Positions 31,465 to 40,941 of a stretch of 64,000 nucleotides of DNA are shown here, in pieces. Under the pieces are notes generated by a model. The model saw only the letters and a list, made by a program, of their open reading frames with translations, ran no database searches and was not told the origin of the DNA. This DNA is from Pollutimonas sp035515055. Its GTDB lineage: Bacteria; Pseudomonadota; Gammaproteobacteria; Burkholderiales; Burkholderiaceae_B. Position numbers and translations under genes: made by a program. Numbering within the stretch: the stretch's first letter is position 1; every line of letters begins with the position of its first letter. Where the stretch lies: positions 69,303 to 133,302 of the forward strand of contig DATJBV010000037.1 of the NCBI GenBank assembly GCA_035515055.1, read 5' to 3'.

Positions 31465-33210
31465 ATGAGCAAAAGCAACGTAATTACCGTGCCCGATATC
31501 GGCGATGTCAGCGAAGTCGATGTCATCGAGATCCTGGTCGCCGAGGGCGATACCATCAGCAAGGAACAGAGCCTCATCACTGTGGAGTCCGACAAGGCAT
31601 CCATGGAGATCCCGGCCTCGCAGGCAGGGGTGGTGAAGTCCATCAAAGTGAAAGTGGGCGACAAAGTGAAAGAGGGCTCGATCATCCTCGAGGTTGCTTC
31701 TTCCGGCGATGCCGAACCGCAGTCGGCCAAGAAACCTGCAACGCAGCCCGCGAAGCCGCCTGCGGCCTCGGCTTCATCTGCCATCAAGGACGAGCCCGCA
31801 AAGGTGCCAGCCGCCGATCCGTCCGCCAAACCTGAACAGGCGGCTGCGCCGTCGGCTCCGGTGACGGTCACGGTGCCCGACATAGGCGACTCGACGGACG
31901 TTGAAGTGATCGAGATCATGGTTGCCGTGGGCGACACCGTTGCGGTCAATCAAGGCCTGATTACGGTCGAGTCGGACAAGGCATCCATGGAAGTGCCATC
32001 CTCCTGCGCCGGCGTGGTAACCGCCATCAAGGTAAAGTTGGGAGATAAAGTCAATCAGGGCAGTGAAATACTCGAACTGCGCACCAGCGCACCCGCCGCT
32101 GAGGCGCCCGGTCGTACCGCGGCAACGCAAGCTGCCGCCGCGCCGCCGACACCCCAGGCACGCGCAACCCAGGCGGCTCCGGTCCAGGTCGAGGCGCAGC
32201 CCCAGGCGCCTGCTTCGGCCGACGCGCTCGCCTCGGTCCCGCCACAACGCTCTTCGCCCACGGCGGCATTTTCCGATGCCGACGTCCCGCTGCGCAACCT
32301 GCCGCATGCCTCGCCATCGGTGCGCAAGTTTGCCCGGGAGCTTGGCGTCAACCTGGGCCAGGTGCAAGGTTCCGGCGACAAGAACCGCATCACGCAGGAC
32401 GATGTGCGCCACTACGTCAAGCAGGCGTTGGCAATGGGTCGGGGCGCGATTTCATCGCCAGCCGGCACGGAAGGCGGGTTGTCCGTCCTGGGTTGGCCGA
32501 AAGTGGATTTTGCCAAGTTCGGGCCGGTGCAATCCAAGCCAATGTCTCGCATCAAGAAAATTTCCGGCGCCAATCTGCACCGGAATTGGGTAATGATTCC
32601 CCACGTCACGAACAATGACCTGGCCGACATCACCGACCTCGAAAACCTGCGCCAGTCGCTCAACAAGGAAAACCAGAAATCGGGCGTCAAAGTCACGATG
32701 CTGGCGTTCCTAATCAAGGCTGTGGTCGCCGCGCTTAAAAAGTTCCCCGAGTTCAACGCCTCGATCGAGGGCGACAACCTTGTCTTGAAGCAATACTTCC
32801 ATATTGGTTTCGCCGCCGATACGCCGAACGGGCTGATGGTGCCTGTGATCCGCGACGCCGACCAGAAGGGCATCATGGACCTGGCCATCGAGACCGGCGA
32901 GCTTGCCGGCCTTGCACGCGAAGGCAAGCTCTCGCCGGCCCAGATGCAGGGCGGTTGTTTTTCCATTTCATCGCTGGGTGGAATAGGCGGGACAAACTTT
33001 ACGCCTATTATCAATGCGCCGGAAGTCGCCATCCTGGGCGTCTCACGTTCATCGCATCAGCCGGTCTGGGACGGTAAAGCGTTTCAGCCACGCTTGATGC
33101 TGCCATTGTCGCTGTCCTACGATCACCGTGTCATCGATGGCGCGGCGGCCGCGCGGTTCAACGCTTACCTGGGCAGCTTGCTGGCCGACTTCAGACGCAT
33201 TGCGCTATAG
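31465..33210 (+). CDS. aceF: Pyruvate dehydrogenase E2, dihydrolipoamide acetyltransferase
   Basis: This 581-residue core enzyme transfers acetyl groups to CoA. It has two lipoyl domains, with lipoylated Lys44 and Lys172 in two copies of VESDKASME, joined by Ala/Pro-rich linkers. A peripheral subunit-binding domain follows (about 285-320; SPSVRKFARELGVNLGQV), then the catalytic domain (about 350-581) with His554 and Asp558 in DHRVIDGAAA. Two lipoyl domains here, plus one in the following LpdA, give three per complex set, unlike the three in E. coli AceF itself. Confidence 0.98.
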   Translation: MSKSNVITVPDIGDVSEVDVIEILVAEGDTISKEQSLITVESDKASMEIPASQAGVVKSIKVKVGDKVKEGSIILEVASSGDAEPQSAKKPATQPAKPPAASASSAIKDEPAKVPAADPSAKPEQAAAPSAPVTVTVPDIGDSTDVEVIEIMVAVGDTVAVNQGLITVESDKASMEVPSSCAGVVTAIKVKLGDKVNQGSEILELRTSAPAAEAPGRTAATQAAAAPPTPQARATQAAPVQVEAQPQAPASADALASVPPQRSSPTAAFSDADVPLRNLPHASPSVRKFARELGVNLGQVQGSGDKNRITQDDVRHYVKQALAMGRGAISSPAGTEGGLSVLGWPKVDFAKFGPVQSKPMSRIKKISGANLHRNWVMIPHVTNNDLADITDLENLRQSLNKENQKSGVKVTMLAFLIKAVVAALKKFPEFNASIEGDNLVLKQYFHIGFAADTPNGLMVPVIRDADQKGIMDLAIETGELAGLAREGKLSPAQMQGGCFSISSLGGIGGTNFTPIINAPEVAILGVSRSSHQPVWDGKAFQPRLMLPLSLSYDHRVIDGAAAARFNAYLGSLLADFRRIAL

Positions 33211-33219
33211 GAGCACCGA

Positions 33220-35010
33220 ATGAGCACTACTGAATTGACCGTGCCCGACATCGGCGACTTCGGCGAAGTGGAAGTCATTGAAGTCCTGGTGGCGGTGGGC
33301 GATACGTTGAAGGCTGAACAAAGCCTGGTGACGGTCGAGTCCGACAAGGCATCCATGGAGATCCCCGCTTCCCAGGCCGGACTCGTCAAGGCCGTCCTGG
33401 TAAAGGTGGGCGACAAGGTGGCGCAGGGTGCGCCGCTGGTCCAGATCGAACCGCTGCAAGAGAAAGCCGATACCGCCGCGGCCGCTCCAGCCAAAGTCGA
33501 TACGCCGACGGCCGAGCCGGCGAAAGTCGTTACAGCGATGGCCGCTACAGCCGCAACTCCTTCGGCCAGCGCCGCGACCGTCAGCAAAGAAGCCGCCGAT
33601 GCGCAATACGATGTCCTCGTGCTGGGGGCTGGCCCGGGCGGCTACTCCGCCGCCTTTCGCGCGGCCGATCTTGGCTTGCGCGTCGTGCTGGTCGAGCGCT
33701 ATGACACGCTGGGAGGCGTTTGCCTCAACGTGGGTTGCATTCCTTCCAAGGCATTGCTTCACACGGCGGCGGTCATGGAAGAAGCCTTGTCGCTTGCCGC
33801 GCACGGCATCGCATTCGATGCGCCAAAAATCAATCTCGACGCATTGCGGGCCTATAAAGATGGCGTCGTTGGCAAACTGACGGGCGGGCTTGCGGGCATG
33901 GCGCGGGCTCGCAAAGTCACCGTCATTACCGGCAACGGACAATTCCTGGATCCGCACAACATTGCGGTGCGAGGTGCCGATGGAAACACGCAGACCATTA
34001 GCTTCGGCTCGGCCATCATCGCGGCGGGCAGCCAATCGGTCAAGCTTCCATTCCTTCCCGACGACCCTCGCGTCGTCGATTCCACCGGAGCCTTGCTGCT
34101 GTCGTCCGTACCCGAAAAAATGCTTATCGTGGGCGGCGGTATCATCGGATTGGAAATGGGCACGGTGTATTCGGCCCTGGGCTCGCGCCTGGACGTCGTT
34201 GAAATGCAGAGCGGCCTCATGCAGGGCGCCGATCGCGACCTGGTCAAAGTATGGCAAAAAATGAACGCCAGGCGCTTCGACAACATCATGCTCGACACCA
34301 AGACCGTTGACGCGCAGGCACGCGAAGATGGTATCTGGGTAATGTTCGAAGGCAAGAATGCACCCAATGAAGCGCAACGCTACGATCTGGTCTTGCAGGC
34401 GGTCGGGCGCGCGCCCAACGGCCGCAACATTTCGGCGGACAAGGCCGGCGTGGCTGTCAGCGAACGGGGCTTCATCGAGGTCGATAAACAGATGCGCACC
34501 AACGTGGCCCATATATTTGCCATAGGCGATATCGTCGGCCAACCCATGCTTGCCCACAAGGCGGTACACGAAGGCCATGTGGCGGCGGAAGTCATTGCCG
34601 GCCAAAAAAGTTTCTTCGACGCGCGCGTCATTCCTTCGGTCGCGTATACAGATCCAGAGGTGGCGTGGGTCGGATTGACGGAGGACGACGCCAAGAAAGA
34701 AGGCATAAGCATCACCAAGGGAATTTTTCCCTGGGCGGCATCGGGGCGTGCCATCGCCAATGGCCGGGACGAGGGTCACACGAAACTGCTGTTCGATGCG
34801 GAAACCCACCGTATCCTTGGCGGCGGCATCGTGGGAACCCACGCTGGCGACCTGATCAGCGAGGTGGCGCTTGCCATCGAGATGGGCGCCGATATGGTCG
34901 ACATCGGCAAAACCATACATCCCCATCCGACATTGGGCGAATCCATCGGTATGGCGGCGGAAGTGGCAGAGGGCACTTGCACCGATCTTCCGCCACCGCG
35001 ACGCAAGTGA
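33220..35010 (+). CDS. lpdA: Dihydrolipoyl dehydrogenase (E3) with N-terminal lipoyl domain
   Basis: This 596-residue flavoenzyme reoxidises dihydrolipoamide with NAD+. An extra lipoyl domain occupies residues 1-80 (Lys43 in VESDKASMEIP), followed by an Ala/Thr-rich linker and the E3 body: FAD motif VLVLGAGPGGYSAA, redox Cys168 and Cys173 in CLNVGCIPSK, NAD motif LIVGGGIIGLEMG, and the terminal His-Glu pair in HPHPTLGES. Lipoyl-fused E3 is known from Neisseria and Ralstonia-type bacteria. Co-location fixes it as the E3 of the pyruvate complex. Confidence 0.97.
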   Translation: MSTTELTVPDIGDFGEVEVIEVLVAVGDTLKAEQSLVTVESDKASMEIPASQAGLVKAVLVKVGDKVAQGAPLVQIEPLQEKADTAAAAPAKVDTPTAEPAKVVTAMAATAATPSASAATVSKEAADAQYDVLVLGAGPGGYSAAFRAADLGLRVVLVERYDTLGGVCLNVGCIPSKALLHTAAVMEEALSLAAHGIAFDAPKINLDALRAYKDGVVGKLTGGLAGMARARKVTVITGNGQFLDPHNIAVRGADGNTQTISFGSAIIAAGSQSVKLPFLPDDPRVVDSTGALLLSSVPEKMLIVGGGIIGLEMGTVYSALGSRLDVVEMQSGLMQGADRDLVKVWQKMNARRFDNIMLDTKTVDAQAREDGIWVMFEGKNAPNEAQRYDLVLQAVGRAPNGRNISADKAGVAVSERGFIEVDKQMRTNVAHIFAIGDIVGQPMLAHKAVHEGHVAAEVIAGQKSFFDARVIPSVAYTDPEVAWVGLTEDDAKKEGISITKGIFPWAASGRAIANGRDEGHTKLLFDAETHRILGGGIVGTHAGDLISEVALAIEMGADMVDIGKTIHPHPTLGESIGMAAEVAEGTCTDLPPPRRK

Positions 35011-35045
35011 AATCCACGCTGTAAGGTCTTGCGTTATCGTCCAGG

Positions 35046-35073
35046 CGGCAGATGCTATCATCAGCATCTGCCG
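35046..35073 (+). terminator. Stem-loop terminator after lpdA
   Basis: CGGCAGATGCT (35046-35056) pairs perfectly with AGCATCTGCCG (35063-35073) around a six-base loop ATCATC. The downstream tail contains TTTCTT. It most likely ends or stabilises the aceE-aceF-lpdA transcript before folC. Confidence 0.65.
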
Positions 35074-35098
35074 TCAGCATTTCTTATAAGTTCCTACC

Positions 35099-36514
35099 AT
35101 GTCCCGTGCTCGCCCGAATGCCACCGCCACCTTGCCGCAGTGGCTAAACTACCTGGAAACTTTGCACAAAACGCCTGTCGACCTGGGCCTTGATCGAATC
35201 CGGGAAGTGGCTGCAAGCCTGGGGCTGCACTATCCGTATATCAAGATAACGGTGGGCGGAACCAACGGCAAAGGCTCAACCTGCGCCATGCTCGAAGCCA
35301 TTCTGCTTGCATCGGGCTACAAGGTCGGCTTGTATACCTCGCCGCATCTTGTCGACTTCAACGAACGTATTTGTGTGAACGGCGAGCAGGCATCCGACGC
35401 CAAGATCATCGAGCAATTTCAGCGGATTGAAGCCGCGCGCGGCGACACCACTATCAGCTACTTTGAATACACAACGCTGGCCGCGCTCGCATTGTTCGAA
35501 CAGGAACGGCTGGATGTGGCCGTGCTTGAAGTGGGGCTGGGCGGCAGGCTCGATGCCGTCAACCTTGTCGACGCGGACTGCGCCATTATCACCAGCGTCG
35601 ATATCGATCATACCGATTATTTAGGCGATACCCGCGAGAAAATCGGGTGGGAAAAGGCGCATATATTCCGCCCCGGCCGACCGGCCATCTGTGCCGACCC
35701 GCTGCCGCCTCACACCATCGTCGACCATGCAAAAGAGATCGGCGCCGACTTATGGCTGTTCGGCAAAGATTTCAATTATTCCGGCGACCGCCTTCAATGG
35801 GCTTACGGCGGCCGCGAACAACGGCGCAGCAGCCTGGCCTATCCCTCGCTGCGCGGCGCCAATCAGCTATTGAATGCGGCTGCCGCGCTAGCGGCCCTGG
35901 AAGCGCTGCGATATCAGCTGGTCGTTCCGCAGCAAGCGGTTCGCATCGGCCTGTCCCAGGTTTCGCTGCCTGGCCGCCTGCAGATTCTTCCCGGGGTGCC
36001 CGCCATCGTGCTCGACGTCGCACACAACCCGCACGCGGCGGCGGCGCTTGGGCAGAATCTTGACGCGATGTCATTCTTTCCTTGCACACACGCGGTCATT
36101 GGCATGCTTAACGACAAGGACATTCCCGGCGTCGTCGCCAAACTGGCCACTCGGGTAGACAAGTGGTATTGCGCGGGGATCGAAGGTGAGCGAGGAACAT
36201 CCGGAGACGACCTTGCGGCCATCGTGCGTCAAGTCGTGGCGGCCAATAGCGGCACGGCAACATTCGAAGAGCAAAGCCGCGAAGTCAGCCGCCTTGGTTC
36301 CGATGCCAATGCCGCGCCCGCAAGGCCCGGGGTGCGGCCGCTTGCCGTGTCAAGACCGTCCAAGGCGCCTCCAACGGTGTCGAGCTTTAAAAATCCGGTA
36401 CAAGCGTTTACCGAAGCTCGAAAACAGGCAAGCGACAATGATAGAATCGTAGTATTCGGTTCGTTTGCCACGGTGGGCCCGGTTCTCAAAATGCTAGAGC
36501 ACCCGCCCACATAG
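35099..36514 (+). CDS. folC: Bifunctional folylpolyglutamate synthase/dihydrofolate synthase
   Basis: This 471-residue enzyme adds glutamate to dihydropteroate and then to folates. The ATP loop TVGGTNGKGSTCAML is at residues 51-65, followed by SPHLVDFNERI and the VLEVGLGGRLDAVN motif of the Mur ligase-like family. The C-terminal domain carries VLDVAHNPHAAAALG. An Ala/Pro/Ser-rich stretch (about 385-430) is inserted in the C-terminal domain before the final helix, which makes it longer than E. coli FolC (422). It opens a run of six plus-strand genes. Confidence 0.94.
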   Translation: MSRARPNATATLPQWLNYLETLHKTPVDLGLDRIREVAASLGLHYPYIKITVGGTNGKGSTCAMLEAILLASGYKVGLYTSPHLVDFNERICVNGEQASDAKIIEQFQRIEAARGDTTISYFEYTTLAALALFEQERLDVAVLEVGLGGRLDAVNLVDADCAIITSVDIDHTDYLGDTREKIGWEKAHIFRPGRPAICADPLPPHTIVDHAKEIGADLWLFGKDFNYSGDRLQWAYGGREQRRSSLAYPSLRGANQLLNAAAALAALEALRYQLVVPQQAVRIGLSQVSLPGRLQILPGVPAIVLDVAHNPHAAAALGQNLDAMSFFPCTHAVIGMLNDKDIPGVVAKLATRVDKWYCAGIEGERGTSGDDLAAIVRQVVAANSGTATFEEQSREVSRLGSDANAAPARPGVRPLAVSRPSKAPPTVSSFKNPVQAFTEARKQASDNDRIVVFGSFATVGPVLKMLEHPPT

Positions 36515-36565
36515 TGCAGGCAAGGCTTGCGGTTGGTTTTGTTTACCAAGATAGGTTATTGCCCC

Positions 36566-37375
36566 ATGGGATTGTTTTCTCGTAATGAGTCCGCGGCGGG
36601 ATCCGGCCGGCGTTCAACGCCACGGTCCTCGATGTCCAGCGAAGCGCAGGCAAGCGACCTCCGGGGCCGTGCCCGCCGGCGCCTCATAGGCGCACTCGCG
36701 CTCGTACTTGCCGCTGTCATCGTTGTGCCCATGTTGTTCGATTCATCCCCTCCGGCCGACCAGACCAGCGCCCCAGTGGTAATTCCCGCCATCGTCCCGC
36801 CCGCCACCGATTCAGGGCCATCGGCGGCTGCCCCATCCCAGCCCGCCGACTCGGGCGCAATTTCGGCGGCGCCTCAAGGCGAACCATCGCAGGGCAACCT
36901 CCACGCGCCCAACCCCTCTGTGCAAGTTCAGCCCGACCCCAATAAACAGGCTTCCGCCGTACCACCTTCCGACACGCTCACGCCTGTCGAAAGTTCACCG
37001 CCAGAATCCAAACCTGCCGACAAACCTGCGCCCAAGCCCGAACCCAAGGCAGCCGATGGCCGCACCGACGACGGATCGGTGGCCATGGCATTGCTCGAAG
37101 GGCGGAGTCCCGCAAAGGCGGTACCCACTCCAGCTGCCAAGGGAAGCTTCGTACTGCAAATAGCCGCGTACACCACCGACAAAGACGCCCAAACACGCCG
37201 CGACCGGCTGGTAGCGGCCGGTGTCACCAACGCCTACGTCGAAAACGCCTCTTCCGGCGGCAAGACCACTTACCGCCTGCGCGTAGGCCCTTTCCCCACC
37301 CGAGACGCGGCACAGGCGGCACAAGCCCGTCTTCGCGCGCTAGGATACGACAACGGTTTTATTTCCGCTAAGTGA
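36566..37375 (+). CDS. SPOR-domain membrane protein (DedD/FtsN-like)
   Basis: This 269-residue protein has a short cytoplasmic N-terminus, one transmembrane helix (about residues 35-58; LIGALALVLAAVIVVPMLF), a long Pro/Ala/Ser-rich periplasmic linker and a C-terminal SPOR domain (about 190-269; FVLQIAAYTTDKDAQTRRD and TYRLRVGPF). SPOR domains bind denuded septal peptidoglycan. The position between folC and cvpA matches dedD in gammaproteobacteria. The frame extends further upstream, but the ATG at 36566 is the more likely start. It overlaps cvpA (GTGA). Confidence 0.88.
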   Translation: MGLFSRNESAAGSGRRSTPRSSMSSEAQASDLRGRARRRLIGALALVLAAVIVVPMLFDSSPPADQTSAPVVIPAIVPPATDSGPSAAAPSQPADSGAISAAPQGEPSQGNLHAPNPSVQVQPDPNKQASAVPPSDTLTPVESSPPESKPADKPAPKPEPKAADGRTDDGSVAMALLEGRSPAKAVPTPAAKGSFVLQIAAYTTDKDAQTRRDRLVAAGVTNAYVENASSGGKTTYRLRVGPFPTRDAAQAAQARLRALGYDNGFISAK

Positions 37376-37860
37376 CTAGCTTCGACTATATCGTGCTGAC
37401 CATACTGTGCGTGTCGGCCGTTTTAGGGCTGTTGCGCGGACTGGTGAAGGAAGTCCTGTCTCTCATTGCTTATGTCGTTGCTTTCCTGGCCGCGATCTGG
37501 TGGGGGCCCCTCGTGTCCGCATGGATCACCGGTTATATCGATAACGCCTTGCTGCGCACGGGCGTGGCTTATGGCGCCGTCTTCATTCTGGTGTTGTTAA
37601 TGGTGGGACTCTTGAATCTCACGCTCGCCACCCTTATTCGAAAAACAGGTTTAACGCCAGCCGACCACGGCCTGGGTGGACTGTTCGGATTATTCCGCGG
37701 CGTATTGCTGGTTCTGGTATTGGTCAGCCTGGCCGGCTACACCGAATTACCCAGTGAACCCTGGTGGAAAGACGCCAAGCTGTCCGGACCGGCGGTCAAG
37801 GCAATACAACAGGTCAAGCTCTTCTTGCCGCCATCCCTGGCGTCATGGTTACCGTATTGA
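37372..37860 (+). CDS. cvpA: CvpA family inner-membrane protein
   Basis: This 162-residue protein has four hydrophobic segments and the family pattern FDYIVLTILCVSAVLGLLRG and GGLFGLFRGVLLVLVLV. CvpA is linked to colicin V production and envelope stress tolerance in E. coli; its molecular role is still unclear. The start is a GTG overlapping the SPOR gene stop. The order dedD-cvpA-purF is the same as in E. coli. Confidence 0.93.
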   Translation: MTSFDYIVLTILCVSAVLGLLRGLVKEVLSLIAYVVAFLAAIWWGPLVSAWITGYIDNALLRTGVAYGAVFILVLLMVGLLNLTLATLIRKTGLTPADHGLGGLFGLFRGVLLVLVLVSLAGYTELPSEPWWKDAKLSGPAVKAIQQVKLFLPPSLASWLPY

Positions 37861-37882
37861 TCCAAATGACAGGAACATCAAC

Positions 37883-39382
37883 ATGTGCGGAATAGTTGGG
37901 GTGGCAGGAAACGGCCCCGTGAATCAACTGATTTACGACAGCTTATTGCTGTTGCAGCATCGAGGGCAGGACGCCGCCGGTATCGCGACATCGCATGAGC
38001 AGTTTTTCAATATGTACAAGGCCCACGGCCTGGTACGCGATGTGTTCCGTACCAGGAACATGCGTTCGCTGCCGGGCAGCAGCGGCCTTGGCCAAGTCCG
38101 CTATCCCACCGCCGGGTCCAGCGATAGCGTCGATGAAGCCCAGCCATTCTACGTAAACGCCCCTTTTGGCATTACGTTCGTGCACAACGGCAATCTGACC
38201 AATTGGCGGGAATTGCGCGAAGAGCTTTTCAGGGTTGACAGGCGGCATATCAATACTAATTCCGACTCGGAAGTTCTGCTCAACGTCTTTGCTCACGAGC
38301 TGCATTTGGCAGCCGTCGGTGGATCGTTGGACGAAAACGCCATTTTTACCGCCGTCACCTCAGTGCACCGGCGCGCCCGCGGCGCCTACGCCGTCATTGC
38401 GCAAATAGCCAATTACGGCATGGTCGCCTTTCGCGACCCCTTCGGCATCCGGCCCTTGTGCCTCGGCTCCGTTGAAACCTCCTCCGGTACCGAATGGATG
38501 GTCGCGTCCGAATCGGTGGCCTTGACAGGCTGTGGCTACACGCTCGTCCGCGATATTGCCCCGGGCGAAGCTATTTTTATCGATCTGGATGGCAACATCA
38601 CCAGCCGTCAGTGCGCCGAAAATCCCGTCCTGACGCCGTGCGTGTTCGAATATGTGTACTTTGCCCGGCCCGATTCATTAATGGACGGCGTTTCCATCTA
38701 TGACGCACGGCTGAACATGGGGGAATATCTTGGTGACAATGTCGCAAAAGCCTTGCGCCTGGGCGAGATCGATGTCGTGATGCCCATTCCGGATTCATCC
38801 AGGCCGTCCGCAATGCAGCTGGCGGCGCGGCTCGACCTGAGCTACCGCGAAGGATTCATCAAGAACCGCTATATCGGCCGTACGTTCATCATGCCCGGCC
38901 AGGCGGTACGCAAGAAGTCGGTTCGCCAGAAGCTGAGCGCAATCGACATGGAATTCCGCGGCAAGAATGTCTTGTTGGTCGACGACTCCATCGTCCGGGG
39001 TACGACTAGCCGGGAAATTGTCGATATGGCCCGGGCAGCCGGCGCCAATAAGGTGTATTTCGCATCGGCTGCGCCCGCGGTACGTTTTCCCAATGTGTAT
39101 GGTATTGACATGCCGACCCAGACCGAACTTATCGCCACAGGCCGGGATACCGAACAAATTGCCAGGGAAATCGGCGCCGACGGCCTCGTGTACCAGGAGC
39201 TGCATGATCTTGAAGATTCCATCCGCGACTTGAATCCGGCGATAACTCAGTTCGAGTCTTCATGCTTTAACGGGCGCTATGTCACCGGCGATATCGACGC
39301 GGCCTACCTGGAACGCCTCAGCCTGACGCGCGGCGTCCGTCCAACGGCGGGCGAGATGGCAACCAGCAACAGCGACGACTGA
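37883..39382 (+). CDS. purF: Amidophosphoribosyltransferase
   Basis: This 499-residue enzyme makes phosphoribosylamine from PRPP and glutamine, the first step of purine synthesis. After removal of Met, Cys2 in MCGIVGVAG is the glutaminase nucleophile. The PRPP loop VLLVDDSIVRGTTSREIV and the acceptor segment PDSSRPSAMQLA are present. The frame opens upstream, but the N-terminal Cys requirement fixes the start at 37883. It lies 22 bases after cvpA. The length matches E. coli PurF (505). Confidence 0.97.
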   Translation: MCGIVGVAGNGPVNQLIYDSLLLLQHRGQDAAGIATSHEQFFNMYKAHGLVRDVFRTRNMRSLPGSSGLGQVRYPTAGSSDSVDEAQPFYVNAPFGITFVHNGNLTNWRELREELFRVDRRHINTNSDSEVLLNVFAHELHLAAVGGSLDENAIFTAVTSVHRRARGAYAVIAQIANYGMVAFRDPFGIRPLCLGSVETSSGTEWMVASESVALTGCGYTLVRDIAPGEAIFIDLDGNITSRQCAENPVLTPCVFEYVYFARPDSLMDGVSIYDARLNMGEYLGDNVAKALRLGEIDVVMPIPDSSRPSAMQLAARLDLSYREGFIKNRYIGRTFIMPGQAVRKKSVRQKLSAIDMEFRGKNVLLVDDSIVRGTTSREIVDMARAAGANKVYFASAAPAVRFPNVYGIDMPTQTELIATGRDTEQIAREIGADGLVYQELHDLEDSIRDLNPAITQFESSCFNGRYVTGDIDAAYLERLSLTRGVRPTAGEMATSNSDD

Positions 39383-39396
39383 TAAGGCGGTGTGCA

Positions 39397-40941
39397 ATGG
39401 CGGCACGCATAGGCACGTGGGTTGCGGCCTTCATCCTAGGCCTGCTACCAGGCCTTCTCAACGCCCAGCCAACATTGGATTGGTTCATAGAGGGGCGCCC
39501 GACGCAACAGGCGGTCCAGGTCGTCGACGTCTTGTCGACATCGGAGCGGGAAGGCCTATCGCCGGACGATTACCGTGCGCACGAGCTGGCAGCCGCCATC
39601 GGCAGAGCAAGGCAGGGAGCGGCGTTATCCGAGACGGCGCTCGCCCATCTGGACGCCGCGCTGACCGCGTCTATTCGGCAGTACCTGCATGATCTGCGTA
39701 CCGGCAGGCTGGATCCACGATCGGCACGGCAGTATTTCAAGGCGTCTCCCGCCGATGAGTTCGACGCCGCCTGGTATCTGGCCAGTGCCATCAGCCAGAA
39801 CCGCGTCGTTCAGGCGCTACACGAAGCAGGGCCCGTTCTGCCCCTATATGGGCGTTTGCGTCGTGGCCTCGCCGAGTATCGCGCATTGTCAGGCCACCCG
39901 GCCTGGCAAACGCCTCTTGCGCCGCCACCTGCAAAAGGGTTGGAGGAAAACCAAGCTTATGACGGCATGGACGTGCTGCGGCGGCGCTTGGCGGCCTTGG
40001 GCGATATGCCAGCCGATGCCTCCGTCCCGCCGTTATATGGCGGCGCGGTTCAAGAAGGACTAAAGCGCTTCCAGGAACGCCATGGGTTGGTCGTCGACGG
40101 ACTGCTCGGACCCGCCACATATAAGCAATTAGAAGTAAGTCCGGCCCAACGCGCGCGGCAGATCGAGCTCACGATGGAACGCCTGCGCTGGACACCCGCG
40201 TTCCCGGGGCCACGGATAATTGCCGTAAACATTCCTGAATTCGTGCTGCGTGCGTATGAAATACACGATGGTCAGGCGCAGGCGCGGGTAGAGATGAAGG
40301 TTATTGTGGGTAAAGCGCTCGATAACGACACGCCGGTCTTCAATGAAGACATGCGTTATATCGAGTTCAGTCCTTACTGGAATGTGCCGCCCTCCATCGC
40401 CAGAGCCGAAACGCTGCCTCGCCTGCGGCGCGACCCCGCGTATCTCGACAGGCAGGGCTTCGAATTCGTGGCCAAGGACGGGACGGTGGTGCATGGCGTA
40501 TCCGATGCGTACCTCGATGCGGTGCAGCGCGGCGATCTGCGGATACGCCAGCGTCCGGGCCCAGACAATGCGCTCGGCGACATCAAGTTCATTTTTCCGA
40601 ACGACCATAATATTTATTTGCACCATACGCCGGCGCCGCAATTGTTCCAACGTAGCAGGCGGGATTTCAGCCATGGGTGCATACGTATCGAAGACCCTGT
40701 TGCGTTGGCAAAGTTTGTGCTTGTCGATGAGCCAGCATGGGACGAAGCCAGTATCCGCGCAGCCATGGGCACCGGGCGCTCCCGTACGATACGCCTGAAA
40801 CAGCCTGTGCCTGTAGTGATTGCTTACAGCACGGTCAACGTGCGGAATGATAAGGTATATTTTTTTGACGATATATACGGACACGACGCATTGCTCGACC
40901 AGGCCCTAAAGCGACGCAAGCGTCCTGAGCTCCTTTCATGA
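39397..40941 (+). CDS. L,D-transpeptidase, YcbB/LdtD type
   Basis: This 514-residue periplasmic enzyme forms 3-3 cross-links in peptidoglycan. It has a signal peptide (cleavage near LNAQP), an N-terminal helical domain, a peptidoglycan-binding repeat (GAVQEGLKRFQERHGLVVDG) and a YkuD catalytic domain with nucleophile Cys428 in FSHGCIRIEDP and the His in IYLHHTP. The modular order matches YcbB. It is shorter than E. coli LdtD (615). It overlaps the next gene by four bases, as ycbB neighbours ycbK in E. coli. Confidence 0.9.
   Translation: MAARIGTWVAAFILGLLPGLLNAQPTLDWFIEGRPTQQAVQVVDVLSTSEREGLSPDDYRAHELAAAIGRARQGAALSETALAHLDAALTASIRQYLHDLRTGRLDPRSARQYFKASPADEFDAAWYLASAISQNRVVQALHEAGPVLPLYGRLRRGLAEYRALSGHPAWQTPLAPPPAKGLEENQAYDGMDVLRRRLAALGDMPADASVPPLYGGAVQEGLKRFQERHGLVVDGLLGPATYKQLEVSPAQRARQIELTMERLRWTPAFPGPRIIAVNIPEFVLRAYEIHDGQAQARVEMKVIVGKALDNDTPVFNEDMRYIEFSPYWNVPPSIARAETLPRLRRDPAYLDRQGFEFVAKDGTVVHGVSDAYLDAVQRGDLRIRQRPGPDNALGDIKFIFPNDHNIYLHHTPAPQLFQRSRRDFSHGCIRIEDPVALAKFVLVDEPAWDEASIRAAMGTGRSRTIRLKQPVPVVIAYSTVNVRNDKVYFFDDIYGHDALLDQALKRRKRPELLS

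Noticed and set aside
33205..35067. 620-codon frame antisense to lpdA
   Set aside because: The plus strand encodes a complete lipoyl-fused E3. The antisense product is rich in His/Gly/Arg without a domain, as expected from reversed coding sequence.
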